From Acidimicrobiales bacterium (GTDB taxonomy: Bacteria > Actinomycetota > Acidimicrobiia > Acidimicrobiales > SHLQ01), in contig JAHDEJ010000001.1 of NCBI GenBank assembly GCA_020628865.1, forward strand, positions 317,395 through 381,394: DNA of 64,000 bases. Reading direction: 5' to 3'. Within the stretch, counting starts at the first letter, position 1. Every line of letters begins with the position of its first letter. Made by a program: the position numbers and the translations under genes. Positions 26,358-36,246 of this stretch are shown here, in pieces. The notes beneath the pieces are model-generated. The model was not told the origin of the DNA. It did no database searches and saw only the letters and a list, made by a program, of their open reading frames with translations.

Positions 26358-26960
26358 ATGGTTCGCATACTTCTGGTTCGGCACGGTCAATCGGAGTGGA
26401 ATGCCGAGGGCCGGTGGCAGGGACAGGCGGACATTCCGTTGAGCGAGCTCGGTCGCAAGCAGGCAGCTGCTGCAGCCAGCCGGCTCGGCGCCTTCGACTT
26501 CATCGCTGCGTCGACGCTGCTGCGGGCCTCGGAGACTGCGGCGATTATCGCCGGCTCGCTCGGGATCGGTCCGGTCATCCCGATTCCGAGCCTCGTCGAA
26601 CGCAGCGCCGGCGAATGGTCCGGCCTGACCCGGACTGACATCGAGCGCGAATGGCCCGGCTATCTCGAAGCCGACAAGCGGCCTCCCGGCTATGAGGGCG
26701 ACGACGAGTTGGCCGTCCGCATGGACGCCGGATTCAAGGAAGTGGCCGAGCTCCTCGCCGATGGCGAGGGTCTCGTCGTCGCTCACGGCGGGCTCATCTA
26801 CCTCCTCGAAGACCGGGCCGGGAAGCGCCGGGGGCGAATCGGCAACCTCGGGGCGGTCTGGGTCGAGGTCGACAAGGACGGTTCGATCACCGTCGGCGAC
26901 CGGGTCGAGCTGATCGACGAGGGCGAACTGCAGAGTGCGCAGTCGTCCGACATTCTCTGA
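26358..26960 (+). CDS. Histidine phosphatase (phosphoglycerate mutase-like)
   Basis: A 200-aa member of the branch 1 histidine phosphatase family. The phospho-His is in LLVRHGQSEWNAEGRWQGQAD (His9). ASTLLRASETA supplies a conserved Arg, ERSAGEWSGLT the acid, and VVAHGGLIYLL the second His. It could be a GpmB-like or other phosphatase; the substrate is not evident. The SprT/YgjP-like gene begins 4 bp downstream. Confidence 0.9.
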   Translation: MVRILLVRHGQSEWNAEGRWQGQADIPLSELGRKQAAAAASRLGAFDFIAASTLLRASETAAIIAGSLGIGPVIPIPSLVERSAGEWSGLTRTDIEREWPGYLEADKRPPGYEGDDELAVRMDAGFKEVAELLADGEGLVVAHGGLIYLLEDRAGKRRGRIGNLGAVWVEVDKDGSITVGDRVELIDEGELQSAQSSDIL

Positions 26961-26964
26961 CCAC

Positions 26965-27513
26965 ATGCCGCTCCACCCTCTGCCGGTGCGGGTCATCGAA
27001 AGCAGCCGTCGCAAGAAGACGGTGGCGGCCCGCATCGTCGACGGCACGATCGAAGTTCGGGTTCCGGCCAGCATGCGGGCGACGGAGCGGGAGCGCCATG
27101 TCGCCGATCTCGTGCAGCGTCTCGAGAAGAAGCGCGCGAAGGGGGCCGTCGACCTCGCCGACCGGGCGCGTGCACTTGCTCGCCGCCACGACCTTCCCGC
27201 CCCCCGATCCATCGTGTGGTCGGACCGGCAGAACCGGCGATGGGGATCCTGCACACCGGCGACCGGGTCGGTGCGGATCTCTCACCGGCTCGCCGACGTT
27301 CCCCACTGGGTTCTCGACTACGTGATCGTGCACGAGCTGGCCCACCTCGTCGTTCCCGACCACTCCCCCCGTTTCCACGAACTGGTGGCCCGCTACCCGA
27401 AGGCCGAACGGGCGGAGGGGTTCCTCATCGCCGTTTCGCTCGGCCACGCGGGCACGATCGGCACCTTCGATGCTGCCGCTCCGGACAGCTGCGTGGACGA
27501 ACCCTCCAGCTAG
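26965..27513 (+). CDS. YgjP/WLM-type zinc metallopeptidase (DUF45)
   Basis: A 182-aa protein of the M48-like YgjP family. The zinc motif HELAHLVVPDHSPRFH gives HExxH plus a downstream His. WSDRQNRRWGSC is the conserved segment before it, and the N-terminal VIESSRRKKTVAARIVDGTIEVRVP is typical. Start at 26965 follows the phosphatase stop by 4 nt. Function unknown in most bacteria. Confidence 0.88.
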   Translation: MPLHPLPVRVIESSRRKKTVAARIVDGTIEVRVPASMRATERERHVADLVQRLEKKRAKGAVDLADRARALARRHDLPAPRSIVWSDRQNRRWGSCTPATGSVRISHRLADVPHWVLDYVIVHELAHLVVPDHSPRFHELVARYPKAERAEGFLIAVSLGHAGTIGTFDAAAPDSCVDEPSS

Positions 27514-27523
27514 CGTCGAAGCC

Positions 27524-28504
27524 ATGACCGAGCCGCTGTCGCTGTCCCTCTCCGACATCGAAGCGGCGGCCGAGCGCATCGCACCGCACGCCCGCGTGAC
27601 CCCCGTGCTCGAGTCGGAGACGCTCAACGCACAGCTCGGTGCCCAGGTCTTCTGCAAGGCCGAGATGTTGCAGCGAACCGGCGCCTTCAAGTTTCGGGGT
27701 GCGTGCAATGCGATCGCGCAACTGTCCGACGAGGAGCGCCAACGCGGCGTTCTCACCTACTCGTCCGGCAACCACGGCCAGGCGATCAGCCGGGCGGCGG
27801 CCCTCTTCGGCGTCGAGGCCACGGTGATCATGCCCACCGACGCTCCGACCATCAAGATGAACGCCACCCGCCATTGGGGGGCGACGATCGTCGAGTACGA
27901 CCGCTACAACGAGACCCGCCCCGAAGTCGCCGAGCGGGTGATGGCGGAGAGTGAGGGCCCACCGCCCCTCCTCATTCCGCCTTACGACCATCCGGGCGTG
28001 ATGGCCGGGCAGGGCACCGTCGGCTTGGAACTCGCGCGCCAGGTTCCCGACCTCGACATGGTGTTCGTGTGCCTCGGAGGCGGTGGGCTGCTGTCTGGTG
28101 TCGCCACGGCCGTGAAGGCGATGAACCCGGACGTGCACGTCGTCGGGGTCGAACCGGAAACCGGCGACGACCACCGTCAGAGCCGGGCTGCCGGGCAACG
28201 GGTGTCGCTTCCCGCCGTGCCGAGGACCATCGCCGACGGTCAGCAGACGTTGGCACCAGGCGAACACACCTGGCCGATCACCGACCGTCTCACCGATACG
28301 TTCACCGCGGCCACGGACGACGAGCTCATCAGCACGATGCGACTGATCTTCGACCAGTTCAAGGTGGTTGCCGAGCCGAGCGGCGCGTGTGCGCTCGCCG
28401 GCGCGATCCATCGCGGACTGATCGAGCCGGGCATGCGCGTCGGCGTCACGCTGTCGGGCGGCAACGTCGATCCGACGGCGTTCGCAGACTGGATCAACCG
28501 CTGA
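27524..28504 (+). CDS. PLP-dependent threonine/serine dehydratase (or serine racemase)
   Basis: A 326-aa fold-type II PLP enzyme. The Schiff-base Lys is in GAFKFRGA (Lys56), the phosphate cradle is SSGNHGQA and GGGGLLSG, and the C-terminal TLSGGNVD is typical. It lacks the regulatory ACT domains of long IlvA, so it is of the short catabolic/serine racemase-like type. It begins 10 bp after the metallopeptidase. Confidence 0.9.
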   Translation: MTEPLSLSLSDIEAAAERIAPHARVTPVLESETLNAQLGAQVFCKAEMLQRTGAFKFRGACNAIAQLSDEERQRGVLTYSSGNHGQAISRAAALFGVEATVIMPTDAPTIKMNATRHWGATIVEYDRYNETRPEVAERVMAESEGPPPLLIPPYDHPGVMAGQGTVGLELARQVPDLDMVFVCLGGGGLLSGVATAVKAMNPDVHVVGVEPETGDDHRQSRAAGQRVSLPAVPRTIADGQQTLAPGEHTWPITDRLTDTFTAATDDELISTMRLIFDQFKVVAEPSGACALAGAIHRGLIEPGMRVGVTLSGGNVDPTAFADWINR

Positions 28505-28610
28505 CACCTGCCTTCCCGCCGTTCCCGGCGGTGATTCGAGACGGAAGAGACAGCGCCGACGCGTTCCCGTCGGCCAGACTGCTCCGCAGGCCCCGATCCG
28601 GGAGATTCGC

Positions 28611-30170
28611 ATGAGCATCACCGTCACCGCACCGAATGGGCTCGTCACATCGGTGCACCATCTCGCTTCGAACGCGGGCGTGTCGATGTTGCAAGCGGGC
28701 GGCACCGCAGTGGATGCGGCCATCGCCACGAATGCCGTCCTCACGGTCGTGTGCCAGAACATGTGCGGCATGGGCGGCGATCTCTTTGCGCTCGTGCACG
28801 AGACCGACGGTCCCCCGGCCGTGCTCGTCTCATCCGGCCGTGCAGGTTCGGGCGCCGACCCCGATGCGCTGCGGGCCGCCGGACACACGCACATCCCGTT
28901 CCACGACTCGGTTGCCGCGGTCCCGGTACCCGGTTGTGTCGACGGCTGGTTGATGCTCCACGAGCGGTTCGGCCGGCTGGACCTCAAGGACGTGTTGGGC
29001 CCGGCGATCCTCTACGCCGAGACCGGCTTCGCTGCGCCGAAGGAACTCGTCGCATCCGCCGCCCGCATCGCACACGTCGAAAATCACGACTTCGCCGGCC
29101 TGTCGGTTGGCCAACGCGTCCGTCGACCGGGAATCGGTCGGGCACTCCGGGCGGTCGCCACCCAGGGTCGGGACGGCTTCTACGGCGGAGAGTTCGGTGA
29201 GGCGTTGATCGAATTGGGTGCCGGCGAGTACACCGAGGACGACCTCGCAGCGAATCAGGCTCGCTGGGAAACCCCGCTCGTCCAACGCGTGTGGGACCAC
29301 GACCTGTGGACCACGGCCCCGAGCACGCAGGGGTACCTGTCGCTCGCCGGCACCGCCATCGCCGAACAACTCGAACTGCCGGACGACCCGCGCGACCCAC
29401 TCTGGGCACACTTCATGATCGAGGCCGCCCGAGCCGCAGCCTTCGACCGGGTCGAGGTTCTCTCCGACCGAGCCGACGGGATGGCGCTCCTCGCCCCCGA
29501 TCGGCTCGAGGAACGCTGGTCTCGCATCACCCCCGACGCCGCTGCCGAATGGGGCGGCAGTTTCGGCGACGGCGGAACGATCCACCTCACGGCGATCGAC
29601 AGCGAGGGTCGGGGCGTGTCCCTGATCCAGTCGAACGCCATGGGCTTCGGCAGCAACCTCGTGGCCGGCAGCACCGGCATCTTCCTGCAGAACCGCGGCA
29701 TCGGGTTCTCGCTCGAACCCGGACACCCGGCCGAATACGGCCCCGGCCGCATCCCGCCGCACACGCTTTCTGCGGCGCTGCTCACCCGGTCCGATGGTTC
29801 GCTGCGCTCCGTGCTCGGCACGATGGGTGGCGATGCGCAGCCGCACATCGTCCAACAGATGGCGGTTCGGCTGCTGAAGCACGGTCAGGCCCCCGGCTCC
29901 GTCGTGGGCTCCGGCCGCTTCGTGTTGAACTCGGTCGACCCGGCGTCGATGTTCGAGATCTGGGCCGCTCGCGGTCCGGTACGTGTGGTGGTGGAGCCGT
30001 GGATGGAATCGGCATGGCGCAGCGGACTCGAGTCCCGCGGCCACATCGTGGAGGTCGGAACCAACCCGCACACGTTCGGGCACGCCCACTGCATCGAGGT
30101 CCTGCCCAACGGGATGTTCGCCGGTGCGGCCGATCCCCGTCCGAGCACGAGCGCCGCCCAGGGCTACTGA
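28611..30170 (+). CDS. Gamma-glutamyltransferase family Ntn hydrolase
   Basis: A 519-aa protein matching the GGT fold. The large-subunit start is TAPNGLVTSVHHLASNAGVSMLQAGGTAVDAAIATN, with CGMGGDLFALVH. The autoprocessing Thr lies in DGGTIHLTAIDSEG, followed by SNAMGFGSN and GTMGGDAQPH. No signal peptide is seen, unlike periplasmic GGT, so a cytoplasmic enzyme (GGT-like, or a CapD/acylase-like relative) is likely. The 106-bp gap upstream holds nothing recognisable. Ends abut hrpA exactly. Confidence 0.87.
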   Translation: MSITVTAPNGLVTSVHHLASNAGVSMLQAGGTAVDAAIATNAVLTVVCQNMCGMGGDLFALVHETDGPPAVLVSSGRAGSGADPDALRAAGHTHIPFHDSVAAVPVPGCVDGWLMLHERFGRLDLKDVLGPAILYAETGFAAPKELVASAARIAHVENHDFAGLSVGQRVRRPGIGRALRAVATQGRDGFYGGEFGEALIELGAGEYTEDDLAANQARWETPLVQRVWDHDLWTTAPSTQGYLSLAGTAIAEQLELPDDPRDPLWAHFMIEAARAAAFDRVEVLSDRADGMALLAPDRLEERWSRITPDAAAEWGGSFGDGGTIHLTAIDSEGRGVSLIQSNAMGFGSNLVAGSTGIFLQNRGIGFSLEPGHPAEYGPGRIPPHTLSAALLTRSDGSLRSVLGTMGGDAQPHIVQQMAVRLLKHGQAPGSVVGSGRFVLNSVDPASMFEIWAARGPVRVVVEPWMESAWRSGLESRGHIVEVGTNPHTFGHAHCIEVLPNGMFAGAADPRPSTSAAQGY

Positions 30171-33100
30171 TCAGAGGTTGCGCAGGGCGGCCCGAATCCG
30201 CTTCTCGCTCACCTTTTCCTTCGCCCCGATCTGCTGTGCGAACGTGGCGATGCGGAACTCTTCGAGCTGCCAGTTGAGGTCCTCGAGCTCCGCCGATGGT
30301 GTCAGCTGTTCGGCGTAGGCATCGAAGTCCGCCTCGAGCGTCCGGCACTTGGTCATCAGCTGACTGTCCTGCACCACCCGATCGGGGAGCTTGTCGAGCC
30401 GCACCCGAATCCCCTTGAGGTATCGGGCAACGTCGGCCAGCCGATGCGCCCCCACCCCGGACAGATGGTTCGGGTAGACGAGACGGGCCAGCTGCGCCTG
30501 CATGTCCAGGTACGCCGGGTGGAGCCGCTCGGGGACCGGAGCGGCGAGGTCGCGTATCAGTGCACTGGACACGATCAGGATCTCGACGGCGTCGCGGCCA
30601 TAGGTGTCGACGGCGTCTGGCAATGCAGTTCGCACGCGTTCGGCGAGCGCCGAGAAGTCGGCCTCGTTCCACACGATGCCGCCGCACTCGGCGATCAGGT
30701 GCGAGAAGATCGCGTCCGCTGCGTCATTCACCCACGCAAGCTTCGAACCCTGCGGACTCGAGGCGAGCGCAAGCGCGGCTCGATTGTCGAGCAGGTCGTT
30801 CAGCATGCGAGCCGAGCCGCCGACGTTCATGCGCAGCAGCCGGCGAGTGCCCAGCCACATCGATTCGTACTGCTGGTGGGCGTCGGGCAAGAGCTGCACA
30901 CCGACGGTCGTGCCCTCGTCGACGATCGACGGGAACGCGTCCACCTGCTGCCCGGCGGCGGAGGTTCTGACCTTCTGCGGCAGCGTGCCGAAGGTCCACG
31001 CCGTCGCCCCGGTCTGGGCCAGCTCATGCTCGCCACCGGCCAGCACCTCGCTGACCTCGGCGGCGAGCTGGTTGCGAATGGCGTCGAGGTCGCGGCTCTG
31101 CGCAAGCAGATCACCATCGTCCGTCACCACTCGATAGATGGGCCGGAGGTGGTTGGGCAGACGATCCATCACCAACGCGTCCGCCGGGAGCAGCTCGCCG
31201 GAGAGGGCGCGCAGCTCGCGCCGGACGGCGTCGACCAGATCTCCTCCGCCCTCGCTCAGGGCCGGCATGATCTTCGCAACCGTGTCGGGAATCGGCACGA
31301 AGGGTTTGCGCACCTGCTTGGGCATCGACCGCAGCAGCGCGGTGACCAGTTCCTCGCGCAGGCCGGGTACGTTCCAATCGAAGACCGAGGCGTCGACCCG
31401 GTTGAGAACGGCGACTGGCACGGTCACGGTCACGCCGTCGTTCGCCGACGCGCTGTCGAATTCGTAGTCGACCGGGAGCTCCAGCTCGCCGGCCTGCCAC
31501 ACCTCGGGAAAGGCGTCGTCGTCGAATTCGCTTTGATCCGACTCGAAGATGTCGTCGAGCTTGAGGTCGAGCAGGCGCGGGTCCTTCTTGCGGCGTTTGT
31601 TCCACCAACGATCGAAGTCGGCGCCGGAGGTGACCCGCTCCCCCACCCGCTTGTCGTAGAAGTCGAACAGCACGTCGTACTCGACGAAGAGGTCTCGCCG
31701 CTGGCGTGCACCCATCCGTCGGACCTCATCGAGCACACCTTCGTTCTGGGTGAAGAAGGCGTGATGGGTGGTCCAGTCGCCTTCGATGAGCGCATGGTGG
31801 ATGAAGAGGTCGCGGGCCACGTCCGGGTCCACGCGGCGGTAGTGCACCCGCCGGCCGGCCACCAACGGCACGCCGTACAAGGTGGCCCGTTCGATGGTCA
31901 TCGCCGAGCCCTTCTCGGCGTCCCACTCCGGATCCTCGTAGGTGCGCTTAATCAGGTGCTCGCCGGCTCGCTCCGCCCACTCCGGCTGGATGCGAGCCGC
32001 GCTGTGTGCCCACAGCCGGTTCGTCTCGACGAGTTCGCCGGCCATCACCCAGTTGGGCGGCTTCTTGCCGAGGACGGAGCTTCGGCTGAGCACGAAGCGG
32101 GCGTTGCGTCCGCCGGTGAACTCGGTTCCGACCGAGTCCTTCAGGCCGATCTGGCTGAGGAGTCCGGTGAGCAGGCATTGATGGATCTCGTCGCCCTTGG
32201 CGGGTTCGGCGTTGACCGTCCACCGCAACGACTTCGCCGTTCGTTCGAGCTGGCGGACGATGTCCCACCACTCGCGAATGCGGTTGTGGTTGAGGAACTC
32301 CTTCTTGCACATCCGCCGGAACGCACTGTTCGAACGTGCCTTGCGTTCGGTTTCCAGGTGGTTCCACAGGTTGAGCCAGGTGAGGAAGTCCGAGCCGGGC
32401 TCGTTGAAGCGGGCGTGCCACTGCCCGGCTTCCTCCCGTTTGTCGGTGGGTCGTTCCCTCGGGTCCTGCACACTCATGGCGGCCGTGATGACCATGACCT
32501 CGTGGAGGCAGTTGCGTTCGGCCGCCTCGATCACCATGCGGCCGAACCGGGGATCGATCGGCATGCGGGCCAGCTGGCGGCCGATCGGGGTGAGCCACTT
32601 CTTCGAGCCTTCCCGACCGGGTTGCACGGCGTCGAGCTCTTCGAGCAGGGCGATGCCGTCTCGGATGTTGCGCAGCTCGGGAGGTTCGACGAACGGGAAG
32701 GACTCGATGCTTCCCAACCCGAGCGAGGCCATCTGCAGGATGACCGATGCAAGGTTCGTGCGGGTGATCTCGGGTTCGGTGAACTCGGCGCGGTTGGCGA
32801 AGTTCTCCTCGGAGTACAGACGGATCGCGATGCCGGGTGCGACGCGACCGCATCGGCCGGACCGCTGGTTGGCGCTCGCTTGCGACACGTCCTCGATCGG
32901 GAGGCGCTGCACCTTGGTGCGGTTGCTGTAGCGGCTGATCCGGGCGGTCCCGGGATCGACGACGTAGCGGATGCCGGGGACGGTGAGCGAGGTCTCGGCG
33001 ACGTTGGTGGCCACCACGATGCGCCGAGCATCCCGACGGGATCGATCGAACACCCGGTGCTGTTCCGCCGCCGACAGGCGCCCGAACAGCGGGACGACCT

Positions 33101-33896
33101 CGGTGTTGCGCAGACGGGCTTCGGCGAGCGCGTCGGACGCTTCTCGGATTTCGCGCTCACCGCTGCAGAAGACGAGGACATCGCCGTCGCCCTCGCGCCC
33201 GAGTTCGTTGACAGCGTCGACGATGGCCTCGGGTTGGGTGAGCGCCTCGCCGGTCGCCTCGTCCTCTGGCGGGCGATACCGAACCTCGACCGGATACGTG
33301 CGGCCGGACACTTCGATGATGGGCGCCGGATCGCCGGCGGTGTTGGCGAAGTGCGTCGCGAATCGTTCGGTGTCGATGGTTGCCGAGGTGACGATGACTT
33401 TCAGGTCCGGCCGTTTGGGAAGGAGTTGGCGCAGGTAGCCGAGGAGGAAGTCGATGTTCAGGCTTCGCTCGTGTGCCTCGTCCACGATGATCGTGGAGTA
33501 GGCGGACAGATCGCGGTCGTGCTGCATCTCGGCGAGGAGGATGCCGTCGGTCATCGCCTTGATGGCCGTCTTCTTGGAGACCTTGTCGGTGAACCGCACC
33601 TTGTAACCGACGAGGCCGCCGACTTCGTCGTTCAGCTCCTCCGCCACCCGTTCGGCGATGGAGCGGGCGGCGATACGCCGGGGCTGGGTGTGGCCGATCC
33701 AACCGCGCTCGTGCAGCCCGAGTTCGATGCACATCTTGGGGAGCTGCGTGCTCTTGCCGGAACCGGTTTCGCCCGCCACGACCACGACCTGATGGTCGCG
33801 GATGGCGGCCATGAGTTCGTCCCGCCGTTCGGCGATGGGAAGGTCACTCGGATACGTGACCGAGATCGGCGCAGCGCCGGCCGAAGCGGATTCCAT
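30171..33896 (-). CDS. hrpA: ATP-dependent RNA helicase HrpA
   Basis: A 1241-aa DEAH/RHA helicase, near the usual family length of about 1300. Walker A GETGSGKS lies near residue 43, with TQPRR, VDEAH and TSATI, then helicase-C motifs QRSGRCGRVAPG, the winged-helix/ratchet HA2 region, and the long C-terminal DUF3418-type domain found only in bacterial HrpA. It acts on RNA, for example in mRNA processing or rescue of stalled ribosomes. Convergent with the GGT-like gene with no gap. Confidence 0.95.
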   Translation of the reverse strand: MESASAGAAPISVTYPSDLPIAERRDELMAAIRDHQVVVVAGETGSGKSTQLPKMCIELGLHERGWIGHTQPRRIAARSIAERVAEELNDEVGGLVGYKVRFTDKVSKKTAIKAMTDGILLAEMQHDRDLSAYSTIIVDEAHERSLNIDFLLGYLRQLLPKRPDLKVIVTSATIDTERFATHFANTAGDPAPIIEVSGRTYPVEVRYRPPEDEATGEALTQPEAIVDAVNELGREGDGDVLVFCSGEREIREASDALAEARLRNTEVVPLFGRLSAAEQHRVFDRSRRDARRIVVATNVAETSLTVPGIRYVVDPGTARISRYSNRTKVQRLPIEDVSQASANQRSGRCGRVAPGIAIRLYSEENFANRAEFTEPEITRTNLASVILQMASLGLGSIESFPFVEPPELRNIRDGIALLEELDAVQPGREGSKKWLTPIGRQLARMPIDPRFGRMVIEAAERNCLHEVMVITAAMSVQDPRERPTDKREEAGQWHARFNEPGSDFLTWLNLWNHLETERKARSNSAFRRMCKKEFLNHNRIREWWDIVRQLERTAKSLRWTVNAEPAKGDEIHQCLLTGLLSQIGLKDSVGTEFTGGRNARFVLSRSSVLGKKPPNWVMAGELVETNRLWAHSAARIQPEWAERAGEHLIKRTYEDPEWDAEKGSAMTIERATLYGVPLVAGRRVHYRRVDPDVARDLFIHHALIEGDWTTHHAFFTQNEGVLDEVRRMGARQRRDLFVEYDVLFDFYDKRVGERVTSGADFDRWWNKRRKKDPRLLDLKLDDIFESDQSEFDDDAFPEVWQAGELELPVDYEFDSASANDGVTVTVPVAVLNRVDASVFDWNVPGLREELVTALLRSMPKQVRKPFVPIPDTVAKIMPALSEGGGDLVDAVRRELRALSGELLPADALVMDRLPNHLRPIYRVVTDDGDLLAQSRDLDAIRNQLAAEVSEVLAGGEHELAQTGATAWTFGTLPQKVRTSAAGQQVDAFPSIVDEGTTVGVQLLPDAHQQYESMWLGTRRLLRMNVGGSARMLNDLLDNRAALALASSPQGSKLAWVNDAADAIFSHLIAECGGIVWNEADFSALAERVRTALPDAVDTYGRDAVEILIVSSALIRDLAAPVPERLHPAYLDMQAQLARLVYPNHLSGVGAHRLADVARYLKGIRVRLDKLPDRVVQDSQLMTKCRTLEADFDAYAEQLTPSAELEDLNWQLEEFRIATFAQQIGAKEKVSEKRIRAALRNL

Positions 33897-33973
33897 CCCC
33901 TCAGTCTGGGCGGCAGAACAGCGGTCGCCACGTCAGCCGCGGAACAACGCCTGCAGAAACAGTGGGCCGGGGG

Positions 33974-34894
33974 CTACACGCACCCGCTTTCCCGCTCCGG
34001 GATGGCCCACCACTCGAGATCGCCGTTGTCCCGCAGAACGAAGAGTGCATCAGGGATCGAAGCCGCCTGGTGAAGCGCCCCGGACTCGATCGAAAGACCC
34101 ATCGCCTCGAGATCATCCGGTGGCTCCCGAAGGATCCGGACCGCACGAGACGAGTTGTGCTGCCACCGCAAAAACTGACGATCCTCGTCGATCAGTGCGA
34201 TGCCGGGCGGCCATCCAGCGCAGTGAAATTCGGGATGCAGTGCGCCGAGATTCAGAGAGGCGAGCAACGTTGGACATCCAGCAGGGTCCCGCACGCCGGT
34301 GACCTCGATGTTGCGACTTGGCGCCGCGCACGTGTCGCCGGCTGCGACGACCTCCAACCAAACGTTGTGCCGAAAGCGATTTTCGAAGCCCAGCTCGTTC
34401 TTCACCGACCCAAGCGCTTGGACGTGGTACAAACCCGGCTCGTCGAGTCGCACCTTCTGGTCGAACTCGCCTTCACGCACGAAGGAGAGTTCGGAGGTCA
34501 GGCGCAGCGGCACGACGGCGAACGTGACGTGCGGATGTTCGAAGCCCAGTTCGGACCCTGCTTCGAGCACAAGGTCGACGGCAGATGAGTAGGAGACAGA
34601 CTCCTGACACTCATCGTTGACGCATTCGAGGGCGACCGGTAGTTCGCCCATCGCGCTGCCGTCCACCACCAACGTGGTCATGCCCGCCCACGCTTCGAAG
34701 ACTCGCCAGGGTTCCCCTGACGGCGGATCCACGTAGACGAACTCCGGTTCCACGCTCGACGTCGTGGTTTCTTCGCCAGAGACCTCCTCAGCGGACTCCG
34801 CTGTGCCGGACGTACAGGCGGTCGCCAAAATGACGAGCGCGGCCAAGAGGCACACCTCGACCACTCCGCCAGCCCTTCCTCGCCGTGGCTCCAT
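33974..34894 (-). CDS. Hypothetical lipoprotein
   Basis: A 306-aa protein not recognised. A hydrophobic signal ends in LATAC, with Cys27 as the lipid anchor, then an acidic Ser/Thr/Glu linker and a globular region with four or more further cysteines (ECVNDEC, DTCAA, GCPT, HCAGW) that could form disulfides outside the membrane. It is less GC-rich and less Arg-rich than neighbours. No operon partner is clear. Confidence 0.7.
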   Translation of the reverse strand: MEPRRGRAGGVVEVCLLAALVILATACTSGTAESAEEVSGEETTTSSVEPEFVYVDPPSGEPWRVFEAWAGMTTLVVDGSAMGELPVALECVNDECQESVSYSSAVDLVLEAGSELGFEHPHVTFAVVPLRLTSELSFVREGEFDQKVRLDEPGLYHVQALGSVKNELGFENRFRHNVWLEVVAAGDTCAAPSRNIEVTGVRDPAGCPTLLASLNLGALHPEFHCAGWPPGIALIDEDRQFLRWQHNSSRAVRILREPPDDLEAMGLSIESGALHQAASIPDALFVLRDNGDLEWWAIPERESGCV

Positions 34895-34951
34895 GGAGGG
34901 ACCTTACCTTCGCGACCACCCGCCATCCGGCGAAGAGTCACTGGTTGAATG

Positions 34952-35413
34952 TCAGATCCAGCGGCGGGTCTGTTGGATGAAGGCTTCGTAGTCGGTGCCG
35001 AACTTGTCGGTGAGCATGCGCTCCTCCGGATGGATCTGCAGCCGAGTGATCACCGCGATGAACGCGATCGCTCCGATGATGGCGCCGGCGAGCGTGCCCC
35101 GCCAGAAGCCCCAACCGATGAGGACGAGGAGGAGCCCGAGGTACATCGGGTTGCGGGTGAATCGATAGATGCCGTCCGTGACCAGCGACGAGGCCTTGTC
35201 GATGCCATGCGGATCGACTGTCGTCTTCGCCTTCGAGAACCCGGACAGCGCCGACACGGCGATGCCGAAACCGACCACGGCCAGGATCACGGCGACGACA
35301 CGCCCCCACCCGGCAAGGAGATCGTCACCGAACGAGTTGTCGACCAGCAGGACGACGAGCGCCGCCCAGGCCCACCAGATCACCGGCGGAACCCGGGTTT
35401 CGAAACGGCTCAT
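34952..35413 (-). CDS. Isoprenylcysteine/phospholipid methyltransferase-family membrane protein
   Basis: A 153-aa membrane protein with about four spans. The C-terminal block TDGIYRFTRNPMYLGLLLVLIG...HPEERMLTDKFGTDYEAF is the ICMT/PEMT SAM-binding signature (RNPMY, E-E-L/M, Y-x-x-Y/F). The lipid or protein substrate is unknown. Start MSRFETRVPP overlaps the aldolase stop by 4 bp (ATGA). Confidence 0.88.
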   Translation of the reverse strand: MSRFETRVPPVIWWAWAALVVLLVDNSFGDDLLAGWGRVVAVILAVVGFGIAVSALSGFSKAKTTVDPHGIDKASSLVTDGIYRFTRNPMYLGLLLVLIGWGFWRGTLAGAIIGAIAFIAVITRLQIHPEERMLTDKFGTDYEAFIQQTRRWI

Positions 35414-36207
35414 GCGAGGCCGAGGTCCTGCTTCACGGTCTGGAACTGGAACCAGCCCGCAAACGGGTAGCCAGACTGGTCGTAGGTCAGCTGGGCGTAC
35501 TCGTCGGGCACGATCAGCGGGTCGCCGGCGGCCTCCGCCATCAGCTGCGCCTGGCAGGCTCGTTCCAGCGCAATGAACCACCAGGCGGCCTCATCGACCG
35601 TCTCTCCGGTCGTGATGATGCCGTGATTCTGATGGATGACGGCCTTGTTCCCCTCGAGCGAACGAGCGAGACCCATACCGGCTTCGACGTCGGTGACGAT
35701 CGCTCCGCCACTGTCGGCGTGCATGGCGACGTCGTTGTAGAACATGCAGTGATCCTGGCTGATCATCTTCAACGGCACGCCGAGCGAAGAGAACGTCTTC
35801 GCATGAATGGCATGCGTGTGGCACGCGGCGTGCACGTTCGGATGCATGTGGTGGATGGCCGAGTGAATGGCGAACGCCGCGTTGTTGAGCGGCAGCGTGC
35901 CCTCGAGCACCTCGCCGTCGTGGTTGACCCGCAGGAGCATGTCGACCTCGACGCGGGTGAAGGCCGTGCCGAACGGATTCACCCAGAAGCTGTCCAGGTG
36001 CTCCGGGTCCCGAACCGTGATATGGCCGGCCGATCCCTCGGCAAATCCGAGCTTGCCGATCGCATGCAGAGCATCGACGAGCATGGCCTTGCGGTACGTG
36101 CGTTCGGCGTCGGTGTCGTTGCCGAAGTCGGGCGGCATCGGGAAAGTGGTGTTGGCTCCGACCGTCATCGTCTCGGAGTCGGCCAGTTCATTCTCGATGG
36201 TGCTCAT
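35410..36207 (-). CDS. Class II aldolase/adducin family protein
   Basis: A 265-aa protein. Zinc ligands are visible in HAACHTHAIHA and in the later IHQNHGIITTG, and GSAGHITVRDPEHLDSFWVNPFG is the substrate loop. The family includes fuculose-/ribulose-phosphate aldolases and epimerases, but this longer type, with the N-terminal RTYRKAMLVDALHAIGKLGFAEG, is common and uncharacterised in actinobacteria. Coupled to the methyltransferase gene. Confidence 0.88.
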   Translation of the reverse strand: MSTIENELADSETMTVGANTTFPMPPDFGNDTDAERTYRKAMLVDALHAIGKLGFAEGSAGHITVRDPEHLDSFWVNPFGTAFTRVEVDMLLRVNHDGEVLEGTLPLNNAAFAIHSAIHHMHPNVHAACHTHAIHAKTFSSLGVPLKMISQDHCMFYNDVAMHADSGGAIVTDVEAGMGLARSLEGNKAVIHQNHGIITTGETVDEAAWWFIALERACQAQLMAEAAGDPLIVPDEYAQLTYDQSGYPFAGWFQFQTVKQDLGLA

Positions 36208-36246
36208 CAGTCTCCTCGGTGCGGTGCCCTGATGGCTTCCACGATT

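Noticed and set aside
30444..34073. 1209-codon open frame on the plus strand opposite hrpA
   Set aside because: Antisense shadow of a GC-rich gene; no recognisable domain, Arg/Gly/Asp-biased composition, and hrpA motifs on the other strand are unambiguous.
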